A model generated the notes under the pieces. That model ran no database searches. It saw only the letters and a program-made list of their open reading frames with translations, and was not told where the DNA came from. A stretch of DNA of 64,000 nucleotides, taken from NCBI GenBank assembly GCA_026874595.1, contig CM049317.1, forward strand, positions 32,664,901-32,728,900, given 5' to 3'. Both the position numbers and the translations under genes were made by a program. Shown piece after piece: positions 48,657-61,569 of this stretch (position 1 is its first letter; each line of letters begins with the position of its first letter). The DNA comes from Sipunculus nudus (lineage: Eukaryota; Annelida; Sipuncula; Golfingiida; Sipunculidae).

Positions 48657-49152
48657 TATCGATATGGAGCCCCTAAAGTGACATACGTGATATTTTTTTT
48701 CTGGGTTATTATCGCGTTCCCTCGCGATCTTTTCGCGTTCCCTCGCGATCTTTTCGCGTTCCCTCGCGATAATATCGCGTTCCCTCGCGATCTTTTCGCG
48801 TTCCCTCGCGATCTTTTCGCGTTCCCTCGCGATCTTTTCGCGTTCCCTCGCGATCTTTTCGCGTTCCCTCGCGATTATATCGCGTTCCCTCGCGATCTTT
48901 TCGCGTTCCCTCGCGATCTTTTTCGCGTTCCCTCGCGATAATATCGCGTTCCCTCGCGATCTTTTCGCGTTCCCTCGCGATCTGTTCGGCTAGGCTGGTT
49001 CCCTGCTCCTCTATATCTGGCATACATGCAAATAAATGGACGCGGGAACTATAGTACAACAGTTTACTTTACCTCTTTCCTTGTGTCTTTAACACCACTA
49101 CGCTCCAATAAGATATACGCTCGATGTCAGGTCAACACAACGATGCTTGAAT
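48657..49152 (+). mobile_element. Minisatellite-centred element M21, copy A
   Basis: About 496 bp made of a left unique segment (TCGATATGGAGCCCCTAAAG to TTCTGGGTTATTA), a central array of 13 units of 21 bp (about 48713-48988), and a right unique segment ending near CTTGAATAAG. The same three parts occur inverted at 52012-52436, so this is an interspersed element, not a local satellite. Each unit holds TCGCGTTCCCTCGCGA, a hairpin with arms TCGCG/CGCGA and four CpG. There are no terminal inverted repeats. The plan (unique ends around a tandem core) resembles nonautonomous Helitron/Helentron-type elements of bivalves; that is an inference. Because 21 is divisible by 3, open frames run through the array on both strands and are not genes. 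Confidence 0.85.
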
Positions 49153-49164
49153 AAGATTAGATTA

Positions 49165-49420
49165 GTAAATGATTAAATATGCAGATGACACAGTGACCTT
49201 AGGACTCATTTCTGATGACAATGAATTGCCTTATAGGCAAGAGATATTATATCTGACTAAATGTTGTCAATCATAACCTTCTTTTAAATGATGAAAAAAA
49301 CAAAGGAAGTTTTATTCGATTTTAGGAAAGGGTGTAATGTAGTAATTAATGTGTGTATCAACAATGTTGGGTTAAGATTGTTAATAATTATAAGTACTTC
49401 TCAAATGGTCTGATAACACA
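49165..49420 (+). mobile_element. Decayed L2-like LINE RT fragment
   Basis: One frame reads IKYADDTVTLGLISDDNE, the catalytic palm box in L2/Rex-like wording. After a small shift it continues NLLLNDEKTKEVLFDFRK, matching the N-x-L-x-L-N-x-x-K-T-K-E-x-x-x-D-F-R-K block downstream. Frame changes and stops make it dead. It begins just right of element M21 copy A, so M21 may have inserted at its edge. Confidence 0.75.
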
Positions 49421-49612
49421 CACATACATATATATATATATTATATATATCATATATATGGCATAAATGTTTTCATTAATATTTTATATCATTTTCTTTT
49501 ACCTGACATTAATTTACCTGAAATTAATATTAGGCCAGATTCTATTAAATACTAAAAATACTGGACACAGTTCATCTTGGAAAATTGATACTTCCACTGT
49601 CAAAACTATATG

Positions 49613-49616
<4 letters not shown>

Positions 49617-49662
<46 letters not shown>
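49617..49662. repeat. (TA)n microsatellite
   Basis: A TA run. A shorter interrupted TA tract lies at 49428-49460. Confidence 0.95.
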
Positions 49663-49664
<2 letters not shown>

Positions 49665-50087
49665 TCATGCTCCACATATCTGCTGTTTATTAATATGGAT
49701 CCTCGGCCACCCGGAGATATGTGCAAACCGGTGTTTAAGATGATGGAAACAACCTAAGACATACTTAAAATAATCGGAATGTCTTAAAATTATTAGATTT
49801 GCTATATAGAAATGACGCCTTCGTTGTTGGTCTTATATTTTTATTACAGAAACAAGATATATCACAAATAACAATATATATAACAATAATGTCATCTTAG
49901 TACATACATACATTTTCAGGCATTTTTATCACATATTTATCATCTTTCCTTATAAGATTTCTTCAGTTAAAATTGCGGAAAAGTTAACAAATGATTTTAT
50001 ATTAAAAATTCGCATGAAATAATTCTATGAAACAAAATGTTAATGAGTAATATATCTCTGAAGATGATGTAAGAGAGACTAAAATTG

Positions 50088-50330
50088 ACTTAATGGGAAG
50101 ATCGTGCTTACCGGCCCTGCTTCGGGGGTTCGACCCAGCAATGGGATAGATTACGCACCCAGCCCTCGCAAGTGCAGTGGTCACCGGGCCTGGTAACCGC
50201 CAGGAAAAAATCAGAAGAAGCGTGCGATAATGCCGTGTCACATAATCCGAAAGCGGAATGGAATTCTGCAGATGTTAATATTAAAATAAAGAAAAAATGG
50301 TGGCGGTTACCTCCAACAAAAAAATCTTTA
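50088..50330 (+). mobile_element. tRNA-derived SINE, copy B (5'-truncated)
   Basis: Begins inside the body (TTAATGGGAAGATCGTG) and runs through CACCGGGCCTGGTAACCGCCAGG, AGAAGCGTG.GATA, GGAATGGAATTCTGCAGAT and GGCGGTTACCTCCAAC to a short A tail. Internally GGGGGTTCGACCCAGCAATG looks like a second B-box-like word not present in copy A, which marks a subfamily shared with copy C. Confidence 0.85.
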
Positions 50331-51274
50331 ATAAAAGAGTAATTGTAAATGCCAAAAGTAAAGTTTGCAAATGTCAAACTGGAAAGGAGGCATAACAATC
50401 CAGTAAAATGTCCATCTGGCTCGTACTAATTAAAAGTCAAGAACCAGGGCCCAGATATCAAAATAAGCAGTTTTTATTCTCATTCTCTAAAGGTCGGTTC
50501 TATGCTTCATTTGTTTATCGACTGGCAATTGAAGAATGTGTTGGTCCTCCGAGGGCACGCTTGTGGTTTTGTATTCACTGATGTGGGGTCGGCAAATAAG
50601 TTAAATATTTCTGTTTCTTAATGGAGAATCACATTTATAAAAATACATTAATGAGACAAGGTTGGTATAAAAATGATCTGGGGTAAAATAACCCTCTGAA
50701 CACTGGAATATCTGCATACTAGTGTTTAGTATCAGAAGAAGAAGAACAGATGAGGCCTAAAGCCAAAAATAATTATAAGACTGTTACAACTGATAATGTA
50801 AAACCAACTGATAAAGTAATAAATAAATGACCGATAACTTATCACTAACCAATAATGTAATGTGAAGTCAAACGATAATGTAACAGATTTTACTAGCCGT
50901 TAACGTAAAACAGAATTAATTGGTAAAGTAAAAACATTTCAGAGAACCTGACCGAACCAAATTGGACCTCCCGCATGCTTCTTGGACAATACATGCATTT
51001 TTTTAGCTGATTATTACCATAGGTCATCAGAGCATTAGTGATCACCCCTTGTCCGTCCAAGCATAAATTGGTCTCTTTCGCGTCGCACTTTTCATGTCTT
51101 GTATTATGATTATATAGCACAACTTAGGACATCAAAAGTTCAGAACATATCATAATGATAAATTCAAACCAGTACGGGATCCAGAAATTTAAGAATTTAG
51201 GCTGGGGGGTGGGGGGGTCAAACTGGGTATGATTAAAATTAAAGTTCTTAAATTGCGCATTTAAGTTTTTGTTT

Positions 51275-51276
<2 letters not shown>

Positions 51277-51342
<66 letters not shown>
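51277..51342. repeat. (TA)n microsatellite
   Basis: A pure TA run of about 33 units, the longest in the window. Confidence 0.95.
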
Positions 51343-51345
<3 letters not shown>

Positions 51346-52011
51346 GTCGCGCGCCATCTTCCGATCTTAAGAAGGACCAGTCCAATATGCGATCATGATC
51401 TCCCGATGCATTCCTACAGCTTTGAATTAAAAGAAAGAAAAGAAAATATTAAATAAATATGAGTTAATCATCTACGAGTATTATAATTTGTATATTTTAT
51501 GGTATTATGTGTTGAAAGTAGCTGGTGGGTGAAAAGGTATATACCTGCAAAGGTTCTATACCTTGTACAATGATTTTTATTATTATTTTTTAAATAGATT
51601 TAAATAAATTTAAATACGTGTATATTTTTTGTATTTTTTGTCTTATTTTATAAATAACAGATGTGTATAAAATAATACCAATATCAGTAAATGAACATAG
51701 GGATATGGGCATGTGCAAAGTTGATATTGTTGATTGGTAATTTGGCCTGACCCATCTTAAATTGGGTCTGAAGCAATAACTGACGTGAAAAATATTATTA
51801 ATTTCTGTCAATTACATCGGGATATGGACCTGTTCCAGGTTGACATTGTTGATCCGTTGTTTAATCTGACTGCTCATAAAGAAAGAGATAGAAAAGAATA
51901 ATTTAATAATATAATTGCTAAAAATATAAAAAGAAGTCTGCATAAAAAATGAATAAATGGGAAATAGATAACATATATCAGAAACATGGCAAAAAGTCTA
52001 ATCTCTCTTAT

Positions 52012-52436
52012 TCAAGTATCGCCTTGTTAACCTGACATCAAGTGTATATCTAAGAGGTGGAGCATGGTGGTGTTAAAGACACAGAACGAGACACAGATAA
52101 CTGTTGTTCTGGTTCCTGCGTCCACTTTTTTGTATGCTAGATGTTGCATGCTAGATATAGGGGAGCAGGGAACGAGCCTAGTGATCATTTGTAAGATCAC
52201 GAGGGAACGCGAAAAGATCGCGAGGGAACGCGAAAAAGATCGCGAGGGAACCCGAAAAGATCGCGAGGGAACGCGAAAAGATCGCGAGGGAACGCGAAAA
52301 GATCGCGAGGGAAGGCGAAAAGATCGCGAGGGAACGCGATATTATCGCGAGGGAACGCGAAAAGATCGCGAGGGAACGCGATAATAACCCAGAAAAAAAA
52401 TATCACGTATGTCACTTTAGGGGCTCCATATATCGA
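52012..52436 (-). mobile_element. Minisatellite-centred element M21, copy B
   Basis: Inverted copy of 48657-49152, about 425 bp. It has nine 21-bp units (about 52197-52386) against 13 in copy A, with the same unique flanks: TTATTCAAG.ATCG near 52012 and CCCAGAAAAAAAATATCACG.. to GGGGCTCCATAT near 52436. Both arrays keep one 22-bp unit (an extra T) near the distal end and interspersed ATAATAT variant units near the proximal end. The array structure is therefore older than the two insertions. Confidence 0.85.
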
Positions 52437-55379
52437 CGAATATGCTCTCAACCTTTTTTTCAAACTCTTATATTAAGCACGATGTTCTCTTAAGTTTGCT
52501 CAGGCTGCTTTTAAGCTTCACTTTGTATGACTCCAGATATCTGGAAAGAGTTCAAGTTGACAAAACCTGTAACTTTTATATAACTTGTCAGGATAGGAGG
52601 GAGAGCTGACAGCCACACGTGCTGTACTCAGACATTGCTGTATTAACGCTTAATCATCTAGGAAGATGTCAGGTCTAATCAGGAGCTTCAGATGCTGTGA
52701 CAGTGCTAGTGTCAGATAAAGCAGACTGCGCCGCCGTGCTGTGACCGTAAAATCTATCAACGATAGTGTTGGTTTTACTTTATCGTGGGCTGCTGATGCA
52801 GCCACTGACCAATGTGACAGTCTGAGCGCCTCCAGCTTGTTCTTATCAAGCTTTAGAGATTGATGAGACGGGTACCAGTATTCAATTACTCAGTATAATA
52901 TAAACCGATTTAGTTTAATCTGTACCCCGACAGAACAATTTTTTTCGCAGCCATTGGAAGTTAAACTAATCATATTTTACGTCATAGCAATTTGGCATTT
53001 TCAAGTGCAGATATACCACGTTCTGCGGTCATTAACTGTTTAATGTAGATAAGGAAAATTAAATGTCATGGGTGAGCACGGCTTGTACAAAAAGATTCAG
53101 ACCAACTTCAGAATTTGAGAATGCCCTAATCAACCGATTTGGCGGAGGGACTAATATCATGGTCTAATTAAGCACAACTAAACGTTTGACCTAAAGCATG
53201 CTGGTCAATATTTCAGAACTTAAAGCCTGCAATTAACATATCTCGTCTGCAGAACCTATGTTATTTCTGGCTTACTCCGCATGTACTTAAATGATGTGTA
53301 GATAATTCTTGTTGAGGAAAGTTCTTATAACACTTCTATGACGGACGTATGAGCCTGTTTATCAACAAGCTGTAGATAAACACTGTGCATTCGCCAATGT
53401 TGACAACAACAAAAAAAACATAGTGGTGAGTTGCATATGTGACGAAGCAGAGAGGTCACTCGAGTCAAAACTTGCCGCCAAATGTGCCTGTTGAATGTGT
53501 TTTGATTATTTTGGCAGCCCCCCATCCCTGCCCTACATGTTAAAAAAACTGGATATAAACAAAACAGACAGCGGGTTATATGCGGGTTCCACCGACAAAA
53601 AGGCTGAGGGTATATGCTTTAGATAATGGACGTCCGATGTCTGAATAGTCCACTCTAACGTTTCCTCATCACTGGTAACAAACTAAATCTAAACATTCAA
53701 AAGAACTTTGGAGGCCGTTGTGTTTTGATTTATGAACTTAGGACGTATCAGATATCCAGAAGCGTTGATAATGAAATATCCATGTCATACAGTGACCTAT
53801 ACGTTCATTCTAATCTTGGTCCCATTTTCCTTAGCTACATAAATAAAAATAACATTAGTACCGCGACTATAAGTCCTTGCGGCAAGTACAAAATGCACTT
53901 TCTAAATTGATCTAAATTAAACCCTTTCTCGTCAGAGTTGTGTATCATTCAGTTAACGTTAGTTGAATAAAGCGAGCAGCTTCCCTGTTATTATACATAA
54001 TAAACCGCTGGTTCCCACATCTATCTTTTAAATATGATAAGAACCAGCAGGTTGGCGGTAAGCCTGTCATGCAGGTCAACACGTGTATCGATAGTCCATT
54101 ATAAGATAATACCAGCACTGTCACTGATAGAACAACAACACTGACTGTCCGTACATAACACAGCACTTACCGCCTGCTTTTAGTTTTTGGCGTCTTAAAG
54201 ATTAATGTGGATTGAACCTGGGTGATATAAGGTTATCGCATATAACTGTTACTCTCAGTGTCCGCTCTTCAGAGGTACAAACAAAACAGGAAGAAATAAG
54301 GAACCTGTCTCCTTCTGTCTGATAAAAGAAGCATCAATTATGTTGATTCTTAAATAATAGTAAGGAGAGATGCTGGAATGATCCCAGTTTTCTGTATTCC
54401 AGTTTATCTGTTTGTGTCGCCTCTTTCTGTTTCTCTCTCTCTCTCTCTCGCTCTCTCTCTCGGTATATGTATAGGTGTTACATTTCTATTCCTTTTCATG
54501 TGTTCTGTATTTTCTATGATTTTTTTTAGTTTTTTTTTTCTACGTTTCAGTACACCCTCTGTCTTTTTCTCTTTCTGAAATATTACAATATCTCAACTCT
54601 TCCTTTCTCCCCCCCCCCCCTTTTACTAAAGACTATTTCCAAACTCCCCGCTTTGACCTGGCAAAGCGTTTGATTCCCGTTCGATTTTTAGCCAGACATT
54701 AAACAAAGAACCTGTTGAAAGACGAACGTGGCAAACACAGGCATTTTCAGGAAATGGAAAACAGATATAAGCTGTTTCAAAACTAAAACGTAAAGTCATT
54801 TACGTAATATTTACACAAACAGTCATGTGAACGTATAACGTTTTTAACATCTATGTTTATTTATATATACATAGTAGTATATTTTAGTATGCTATTGTAT
54901 ACCGATATATTTTGTCTGTTTTTTATTGTATTGTTTATTATGTAACTATGTATTATGACATTTGGACAAACATGTTTACAAGACAATATATAGGAAGATT
55001 TTCCTGGTCTGTGTATTGTGTTTAGAAATAACAAAATATTAAAAAAGTAATTTTACCCCGGTGGAGGGCGGAACTTTTTTTTTTACTTCTTGCTTATATT
55101 AAATTAAACGTACGGTATAATCCCTTTCATTCTTGTCTGAAGCTACTGGTGCGTTATTTCCTTTATGGTCAGAAATTATTGCTTTTTCTCCTGGGCTGAA
55201 TAATTTGAAACCTCATCTTAAGTCTCTACGATGTGTCAGATTAGTTTCGTGCTAAAACGATAACGTATTTCAGGAGCTATAATGTTGATTACTGATCACC
55301 ACTTTGACAGCAAAAAGTAACGAACCGCCTTACTAAATGATGTATGACTTTATCCTTGTATTTTTATACATGTACTTAC
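52437..55379. other. Stretch without a recognised gene
   Basis: 52560-52860 is GC-balanced, with TGACAG words at 52607, 52698 and 52815 (homeodomain-cofactor type). There is a (CT)n run at 54432-54461 and a C run at 54609-54620. Minus frame 53945-54166 starts with a hydrophobic segment but has no family match. Confidence 0.4.
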
Positions 55380-55473
55380 ACTTTCCGTTACAGCTCTTTG
55401 GATATAGTTTCGTTCCGTCCTTGGACGACAACTGCAAGGTGGTTTCAATGTGCCTGCTGTTCTTCATGATAAG
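55380..55473 (-). other. Putative internal exon (Cys-bearing)
   Basis: On the minus strand a pyrimidine-rich tract (CTTTCTGTTTCTTTACGTTTT) leads to an AG at 55475-55474. A 94-bp block follows and ends at a GTAAGT donor (55379-55374). The open frame reads MKNSRHIETTLQLSSKDGTK and then LYPKSCNGKC. The last part is loosely like the end of a TSP1 module (P..R-x-C-x-x-x-C). It has the same orientation as the TSP1 exon at 11404-12088, so it could be an upstream exon of that gene. Family assignment is not secure. Confidence 0.3.
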
Positions 55474-56865
55474 CTCAAATACGTTTGATAAAACGTAAAG
55501 AAACAGAAAGTGGATGTTATAACACAACAAAGATGTGACGAAACGAATAAAGTTGTATATGATGCTGTTCTACTCCGCGGGACCGTGGTGTAGATATGAT
55601 TTTCTTTTTTCCGATTACTGACCAGTAGTCCCGAAAACGAGGAACAGACACCAATGCTGTATGTTGCTATGCGTTATGTGGCAGCGAGACCGTTGTACCT
55701 GTTGACTGTAAACACAAGGTCAGTCATCTTCTACGATAAACTTTGCAATGGGTTCGATAACCTTATTAGCTTGTATATATATCCAAGATAACATGAGTTC
55801 GTTCCGGCCGAATTCATCTGCGCAAAACATCAACATATCGCGTACGCCACCTGGTAACAGTACCCCGCAACTTCAAAAATCAAGATTTTAAGCGTTGAAT
55901 CTGTGTTTCTTGTGTTTTTCTTTTCTATGTTTAAACTACATTCGGGAAATGTCACGCTGTCTTGTTCGGGCTAACAGACCCCCGATTGAGTTTTCTCACA
56001 CAAAAGCATGCCAGTATATAAATAGGAAAAAATAATTTATGTAACATTATTAACAATTAATTTTATAATTGAATATAATATAATATTCGATCCATTAGCG
56101 TGATGCTCAGCTGAAGCGCGCAGCTACTTACATAATTTATATACAGTGTTGGGTAATAACTGATAGTAATACGTAATGATTACAGAATCTTTCATATATT
56201 TCGAATATATGACAAACCATTTTCATTTTTTCATGTTTTTCAAACTTAATGTTTCACCATGGACCCGGACGTAATAAGTTGTAATTAAACAAAAACACAC
56301 CGCAGGTTGTCAGAATAGAGAAACAATCATCTCTACGGCGGAGGGTTATAAGAGAATGACTGTTTTTCATTGAAACAGAAACAAAATTTTTACATCAATT
56401 TCTTATGATACAAAGGACATTCCCGGTTGATTGACTCCAGACGGATGCTGTTTTATCTACATAATATACATTTCCTTTGGATTGAAAAAAATGTCAACAT
56501 GTTTTCATGATGAGTATGACAAGTAGCCGTAATGTATGTGATGGGCCTGACCTGTTTTTATATCCCATTTCTTTCGTTATTTTTTTATTTTTATTTTTTT
56601 CTTATTTTACATACAATTATCAGCAAATCCTCTAAAGCTTCATTCGTAAAAAGATTAAGAGAGAGAATAAGAACGAGAGAGAGAAAGAAGAGAGAAAGCT
56701 AATGACAAAACGCATATGATTGCTATTTCTTCCAAAAAGCACGTCTCCAGCACAAACCACCACTATACTCGTTAAATAATACACTGGAAACGGGGCACCA
56801 ATAGAGCAAATGATTTTTCAGGCACACAGGGAAACGAATAGACAGGCAGACAAACATGGACGAAG
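55474..56865. other. Stretch without a recognised gene
   Basis: AT-rich, with a purine-rich GAGA tract near 56655-56700. No coding frame. Confidence 0.5.
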
Positions 56866-57215
56866 CGATGAATTTGTCGCTGAAGATTAATCAATTGAAG
56901 AAAGATCAATTAATGTTTGTTCCCTCAACGTATGACAATGTTATTGAATATAGAGACAGAAAAATTCAATTTAACTTAACCTGGTGTGGTCAGAATTGCA
57001 TATCTAGTGCCATTTAATCTTTATTATACAGTAACTAATCGAGAATTTCGTTGGTGAAGATTATTAATTGAAGACAGATAAATTAATGTATGTTCTCTTA
57101 ACGAATGACAATGTAATAGCATATAGAGGCAGAACAAATCAATTTCGCTTAACCTGGTGTAGTCAGAATTGCATATCTTGCGCCATTAATCTTAATCATG
57201 CAAATATTACTCAAG
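56866..57215 (+). repeat. 174-bp tandem duplication, diverged
   Basis: Two adjacent copies share GAAGATTA.T.AATTGAAGA, CAATTAATGT, GACAATGT.AT, CTTAACCTGGTGT.GTCAGAA and TTGCATATCT. The word TGAAGATTA occurs at 56881 and 57055. Divergence is visible throughout, so this is an old event. Confidence 0.9.
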
Positions 57216-59159
57216 AAGCTAATTATAATTAAACCAATTACTACAATATTAGCCATGGTAATGAAATCGGAAATTTTGTTAAAAATGCAGTAAGTTAGGA
57301 ATTATCTCTCATTCTGATCGACAATAATACTAATCTAATTAGCTTTATAACTGTAATCTATTTCTAAGATAATTATTTGTTAATTGCTATGAAAACGTAA
57401 TCGTAAATCTTAATTGGCGACCGATTGTGTCAGAGATTTATCTTATATGTATATATAATCGAAAATTTGTGTGATTTTTATGTCTCCTTTGTTATTTTAC
57501 ACATTATCTAATTCCAATAAAAAACTGGTTATTAATATGTTATTTAGATATATTATAATGGATATGCAGTTGATTAGGGTGTTGGCCTTACAAATTCCTG
57601 ATCGTTTGAGATAATTTTGATAACAGAACCACATTTGAGCTACAGCCATAACCTGTTGTCCTTCGGCCAGCCATCCGTTAACAAGGCACAAATTTCCAGA
57701 TTTTCATCTAGAAAAACTTTACTAATAATCCCAATGGTGCTCGGTATATCTCCATGCATACCAACAATTAGGTAATTGTGACCTATATTATGCGAGTAAC
57801 GAGCGTTTGTTTAGTGTCTTTTAGCACTGAGAAAACCAGACTTGTGTTAGTGTTCTTGGCTGCAAAATAAAACGTTTGCGTTCAACTCAAAACAATAAAC
57901 ATTGTACAACATATACACATTTTTACCAGGTAAAACAAGAAGAAAATTGGTTTAGGCAAGGTATCAGAACTGTTGCGGACACATTGTGTCCTGTTGATGT
58001 ATGATATATCAATAATGATTGCATGGACATTTCTGATATTTAGAAAGCATATTGATCATGGATATGCCTTTCAGCTTTGAAACACTGGTGGCGCCACCTA
58101 TTTTTATCCTATTTTTTACGAATTTGTAATTATTTTATTCAGAGTTAGAAATTAGAATGAACAAGTTAAAAAAGGAGCCCCGGAAACAATATACATTATA
58201 TACGCCTTGAAATCATATATTTGTCTATCACCTTTTGATAAAATTTTTCACAACTGCCAAAAACACAATTTTAAAAAAAAGTTAAATGACAACAATTTAA
58301 ATCTTTAGAATTTCTAAGGTTCACAGATCAGCCATCACAGGAAAGTGCATCACGGGAATGTATTGATCTTATGATGTATTTATAGTCCATTCTGCATTAT
58401 AGTCCATTCCACAACCAATGTCTATCTGATTTTTGCGATTATATTTTGGAAATAACAATGAAACTTTTCTATAACGATAACTTCCACCAACCTGTGAAAT
58501 ATACATGACAGAGTAAAGTGATCACTTCAAAATAGGTATAACGTACAAAACAGGATTCCACATCTGAGGGCCAATACTCAATACATGTCGACCACTTTAA
58601 ACATTGAGGTGTGAAGTTCCACGTGCACGCGCTTCACTTTTACGTCATGCATTACGGCATAACCGTCTCCCTGCTGCAAGACTAATGATAGTCACTTGTC
58701 AGTAGGGCTGGGTATCACCTACAATTTTCGTATTGCAATAGATTGCCTACCTTCTCCCACGTATGTTTAGATGGGTACACTGAAGTCACCAGCTGATGTG
58801 TTGGGCCGCATCATTATAAAGATGGTACTGATTTTTGGGTGTTCAGTCAAGTAATGATTTCTCAAGAATCGTTAGTTTTCCCTTGAGATGGCGCATGATG
58901 GCGACCCCCCAGTCCCCGAGAGAAGAAAAGCCTATACTGATATATATTATGTCTAATATATTCTCATACAATGAGGTAAACATCTTGCACATCTGGTATG
59001 TTGTGTCCTTTGGGGTTATTTTGTAATATTATTAATTTAAACATTAATCTACAGAATATATCTTTCATAAATCCAGAACACATCGGGTTTCTATAATTAT
59101 CTTTACCCAATGCCATAGTCATCAGTAACCCAAACTATCTATATGATATAATTATTTCC
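57216..59159. other. Stretch without a recognised gene
   Basis: AT-rich. Short frames at 57497-57691 (minus) and 58835-59026 (plus) show no family features. Confidence 0.5.
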
Positions 59160-59290
59160 TGGCAAAGCTGACGGACTGAAACAAAGGGATTCGTATTCCA
59201 CCCATCCTATTCATTCTTGCTTTCAAAACTTCCACTCGGGCCGTGCCAGCTAATTTGCCCAACACAAATGACACTCAGATCCAAATGTAG
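59160..59290 (+). pseudogene. Small RT remnant (non-LTR)
   Basis: One frame reads PPILFILAFKTSTRAVPANL and then NDTQIQM, which mirrors the P-I-L-F-x-L-Y......A-D-D-T-Q stretch of non-LTR reverse transcriptases. Only this block is readable, and D-D has become N-D. Weak but ordered evidence. Confidence 0.4.
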
Positions 59291-60569
59291 ATGAGATTTT
59301 GTCTATCAATGCATGTTTCAGAAATGGTTATTATTGCAGAAGATGACAACCCATTTCAGAACAAAAGAGATAAAATTACTTCAAGTGTGGTATCTGGAAT
59401 ATTATAAGATAATTCATTAAGCTGTTCATTTGGCTTTCTCCATCATCAAACTGCTGAAATGTATAAGTATTGCGTTTCCTTTAGGGCACGGATTCTCTGG
59501 TTCCATTGTCGTGTGGATATTGGTGATGAAGGGATTCTAGAAACACAGGAGACGGGACACCTGGAAACTTTTCAAAATCTGAACACCATATAGAGATTTT
59601 GTTACGGTCAACATGCCTATTATACTTCCAGTCCAATGAAACCTATTAGCATTATTTGATAAAATAAAAAACTTTAGAAACTTTGTAAAGTATAATAATT
59701 CATCAACAACAGCAGATTAAAAATCTTTCCTGCATAGCATAGAATATTTAATGCTATTACATAGTTATTTAAATATGGTTATATTTATATACATCGTCGG
59801 CCAGTTTTTGCAGATTTCAAATAATATCTACACTGATACGGCAGGAGGTTATGCAGTGTTTTGTTTTGCAATGTTGTCTGCTCAGGTTGCATCAACCATG
59901 TAATTCAGGTGAAAATCGACTCTGAATAATTACTGGTAACTAACGTTTCATGTGGTTTGGACTTCTGTCAGAGCTATCAAAAATTGGACCGGTCCACATC
60001 GATACAATGCTCTCAACACGTAACCGGTGATGACGATGGTGAAAATCGATTAATAAAAAAAACATGCTAAAGGTAAAAAAAAAAACAAACAGGAATGTGT
60101 TTCTTGTCCTTTATTATCAAACTCTTCGAATTTAAGTCCCCGACCTCTAAAGTAATCTGCAAGAAAATTTAATAATTTAAGATAAATTTTCAATTTAAGA
60201 TAAATTTTGAAACGTCATGCTTTTTTCTGTTTACCAGCCATTGTTGTTCAATTTGAACGATTCAATTCAATTGCAAGGTTTTTAGGCGATGAAACTGAAT
60301 GGTCATCAAGGCCGTCTTAATATATGGGCACCCTAGGCAAGCCCTTAATGTGTAGAGGCCCCATTCCGGCATTTTAAAAATAATTACTTTTTTTGGAGCG
60401 GAGGAGGAAAATCCCGGCTGTTATAAAATAATCATTTAACGGGCAAGTCGTGGCTTATACGTCAGAATGTCAAGAAATTTTCTATGCATTAAGTATTAAT
60501 TCATAAAGCATTATCCATTCGACTATACACGTTACCTTTACATGACTTGTACAGAAAAAAAAGTTGAAG

Positions 60570-61346
60570 ACAGAATCACCCACTGTGGTGTTACAGATGT
60601 CTGCGTGCAGGGATGTTCCATGTGTTGTTGACATTAGGTTCGTGTAGCACGCATAGGTCGTTGCTATGACAGCATCACCTGGCCGAGCCGGGCCGGCTCA
60701 CGTGTGAACCCTGACATGTAGAAACACGGCATTCTTGTTCTAGATGTGTCCTGTAACGCGTGTGTGCTGTGTATTATGTATCGTTCTTTAGATTGTTCGG
60801 GAAATAGAAAGTTCTCGGCTTGAGATGAGAAGCTATAAATAGGGGCTGTGTTTTAGAGCCGAGAGGAGAGAAATATTCCAGCGGACACAGAAGCGTGCTA
60901 GTCACTTTGTGGGACCTATTCCGATATGTGCGGCATTTATAGATTTTCTTCTGGATTAGTGACGAATCTTATATAGTCTTCAGTTTGCTTTCGGGATTAT
61001 GACAGGAACTTCACTTTTGGATTACGGCGGATTGATTTTGTGAATGAACTATACTGTTATTCTCTGAGAAGATTTATGTGAGCTGTTCGTCTGAGTTGTA
61101 CGTTATAAAGGACTTGTTGTAGCTGTGACAGTGGTGGTATCCAGGTACTGTGCACTTTGTTTATTTTACTGTGTGATTGTATTGATTTGCTGTTATACTG
61201 TTGTTATACTGTGTAATTGTATTGATTTAGTGTATTGTAATGTTAGGGTTGTTTTAAGAATAAATTATAGTTATTTGTTAACAAAAAAACACTGACTTCT
61301 ATATTCATTCCCCTAGACATTTCACGCTGCCAAGTGTTACAGAATC
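60570..61346 (+). mobile_element. Probable solo LTR
   Basis: It has a strong Pol II core (CTATAAATAGGGG, TATA at 60834-60840) and a polyadenylation signal AATAAA at 61259-61264, followed by a T/GT-rich stretch. This is the order of an LTR with U3, R and U5. ACAGAATC is repeated at 60570-60577 and 61339-61346, and GTGTTACAG at 60588 and 61334, so the edges lie near these points but the exact TG..CA ends are not fixed. No gag-pol is present on either side. An 8-bp inverted pair TCTCGGCT/AGCCGAGA brackets the TATA box. An unrelated first-exon promoter is the alternative. Confidence 0.45.
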
Positions 61347-61569
61347 TGAATTTTTTTATCTCCATTACAAAATTTATGGTCATCACGCATACGTGATCTG
61401 TTGATATTAGGTTCCGTAACAGTGGACATGCCATTGAGGGTGTTCATGTGCATGTTGGTTACCAACTGTGCAGGTATACCTTCCTCTTTGATACTTCAAC
61501 TGATTAAGTTTGAAAGTAATACATAATACGAAATTCTGAAGACCATCAACTGTACGCCAATCGTAAAAC

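Noticed and set aside
48654-49059. Open frames on both strands repeating a 7-residue unit
   Set aside because: They are produced by a 21-bp minisatellite whose period is a multiple of three. A 22-bp unit breaks the frame, and the array lies inside a mobile element.
51172-51220. GGGATCCAGAAATTTAAG with nearby G runs, as a fourth MITE-like copy
   Set aside because: Similarity is limited to about 12 bases of the terminal motif.
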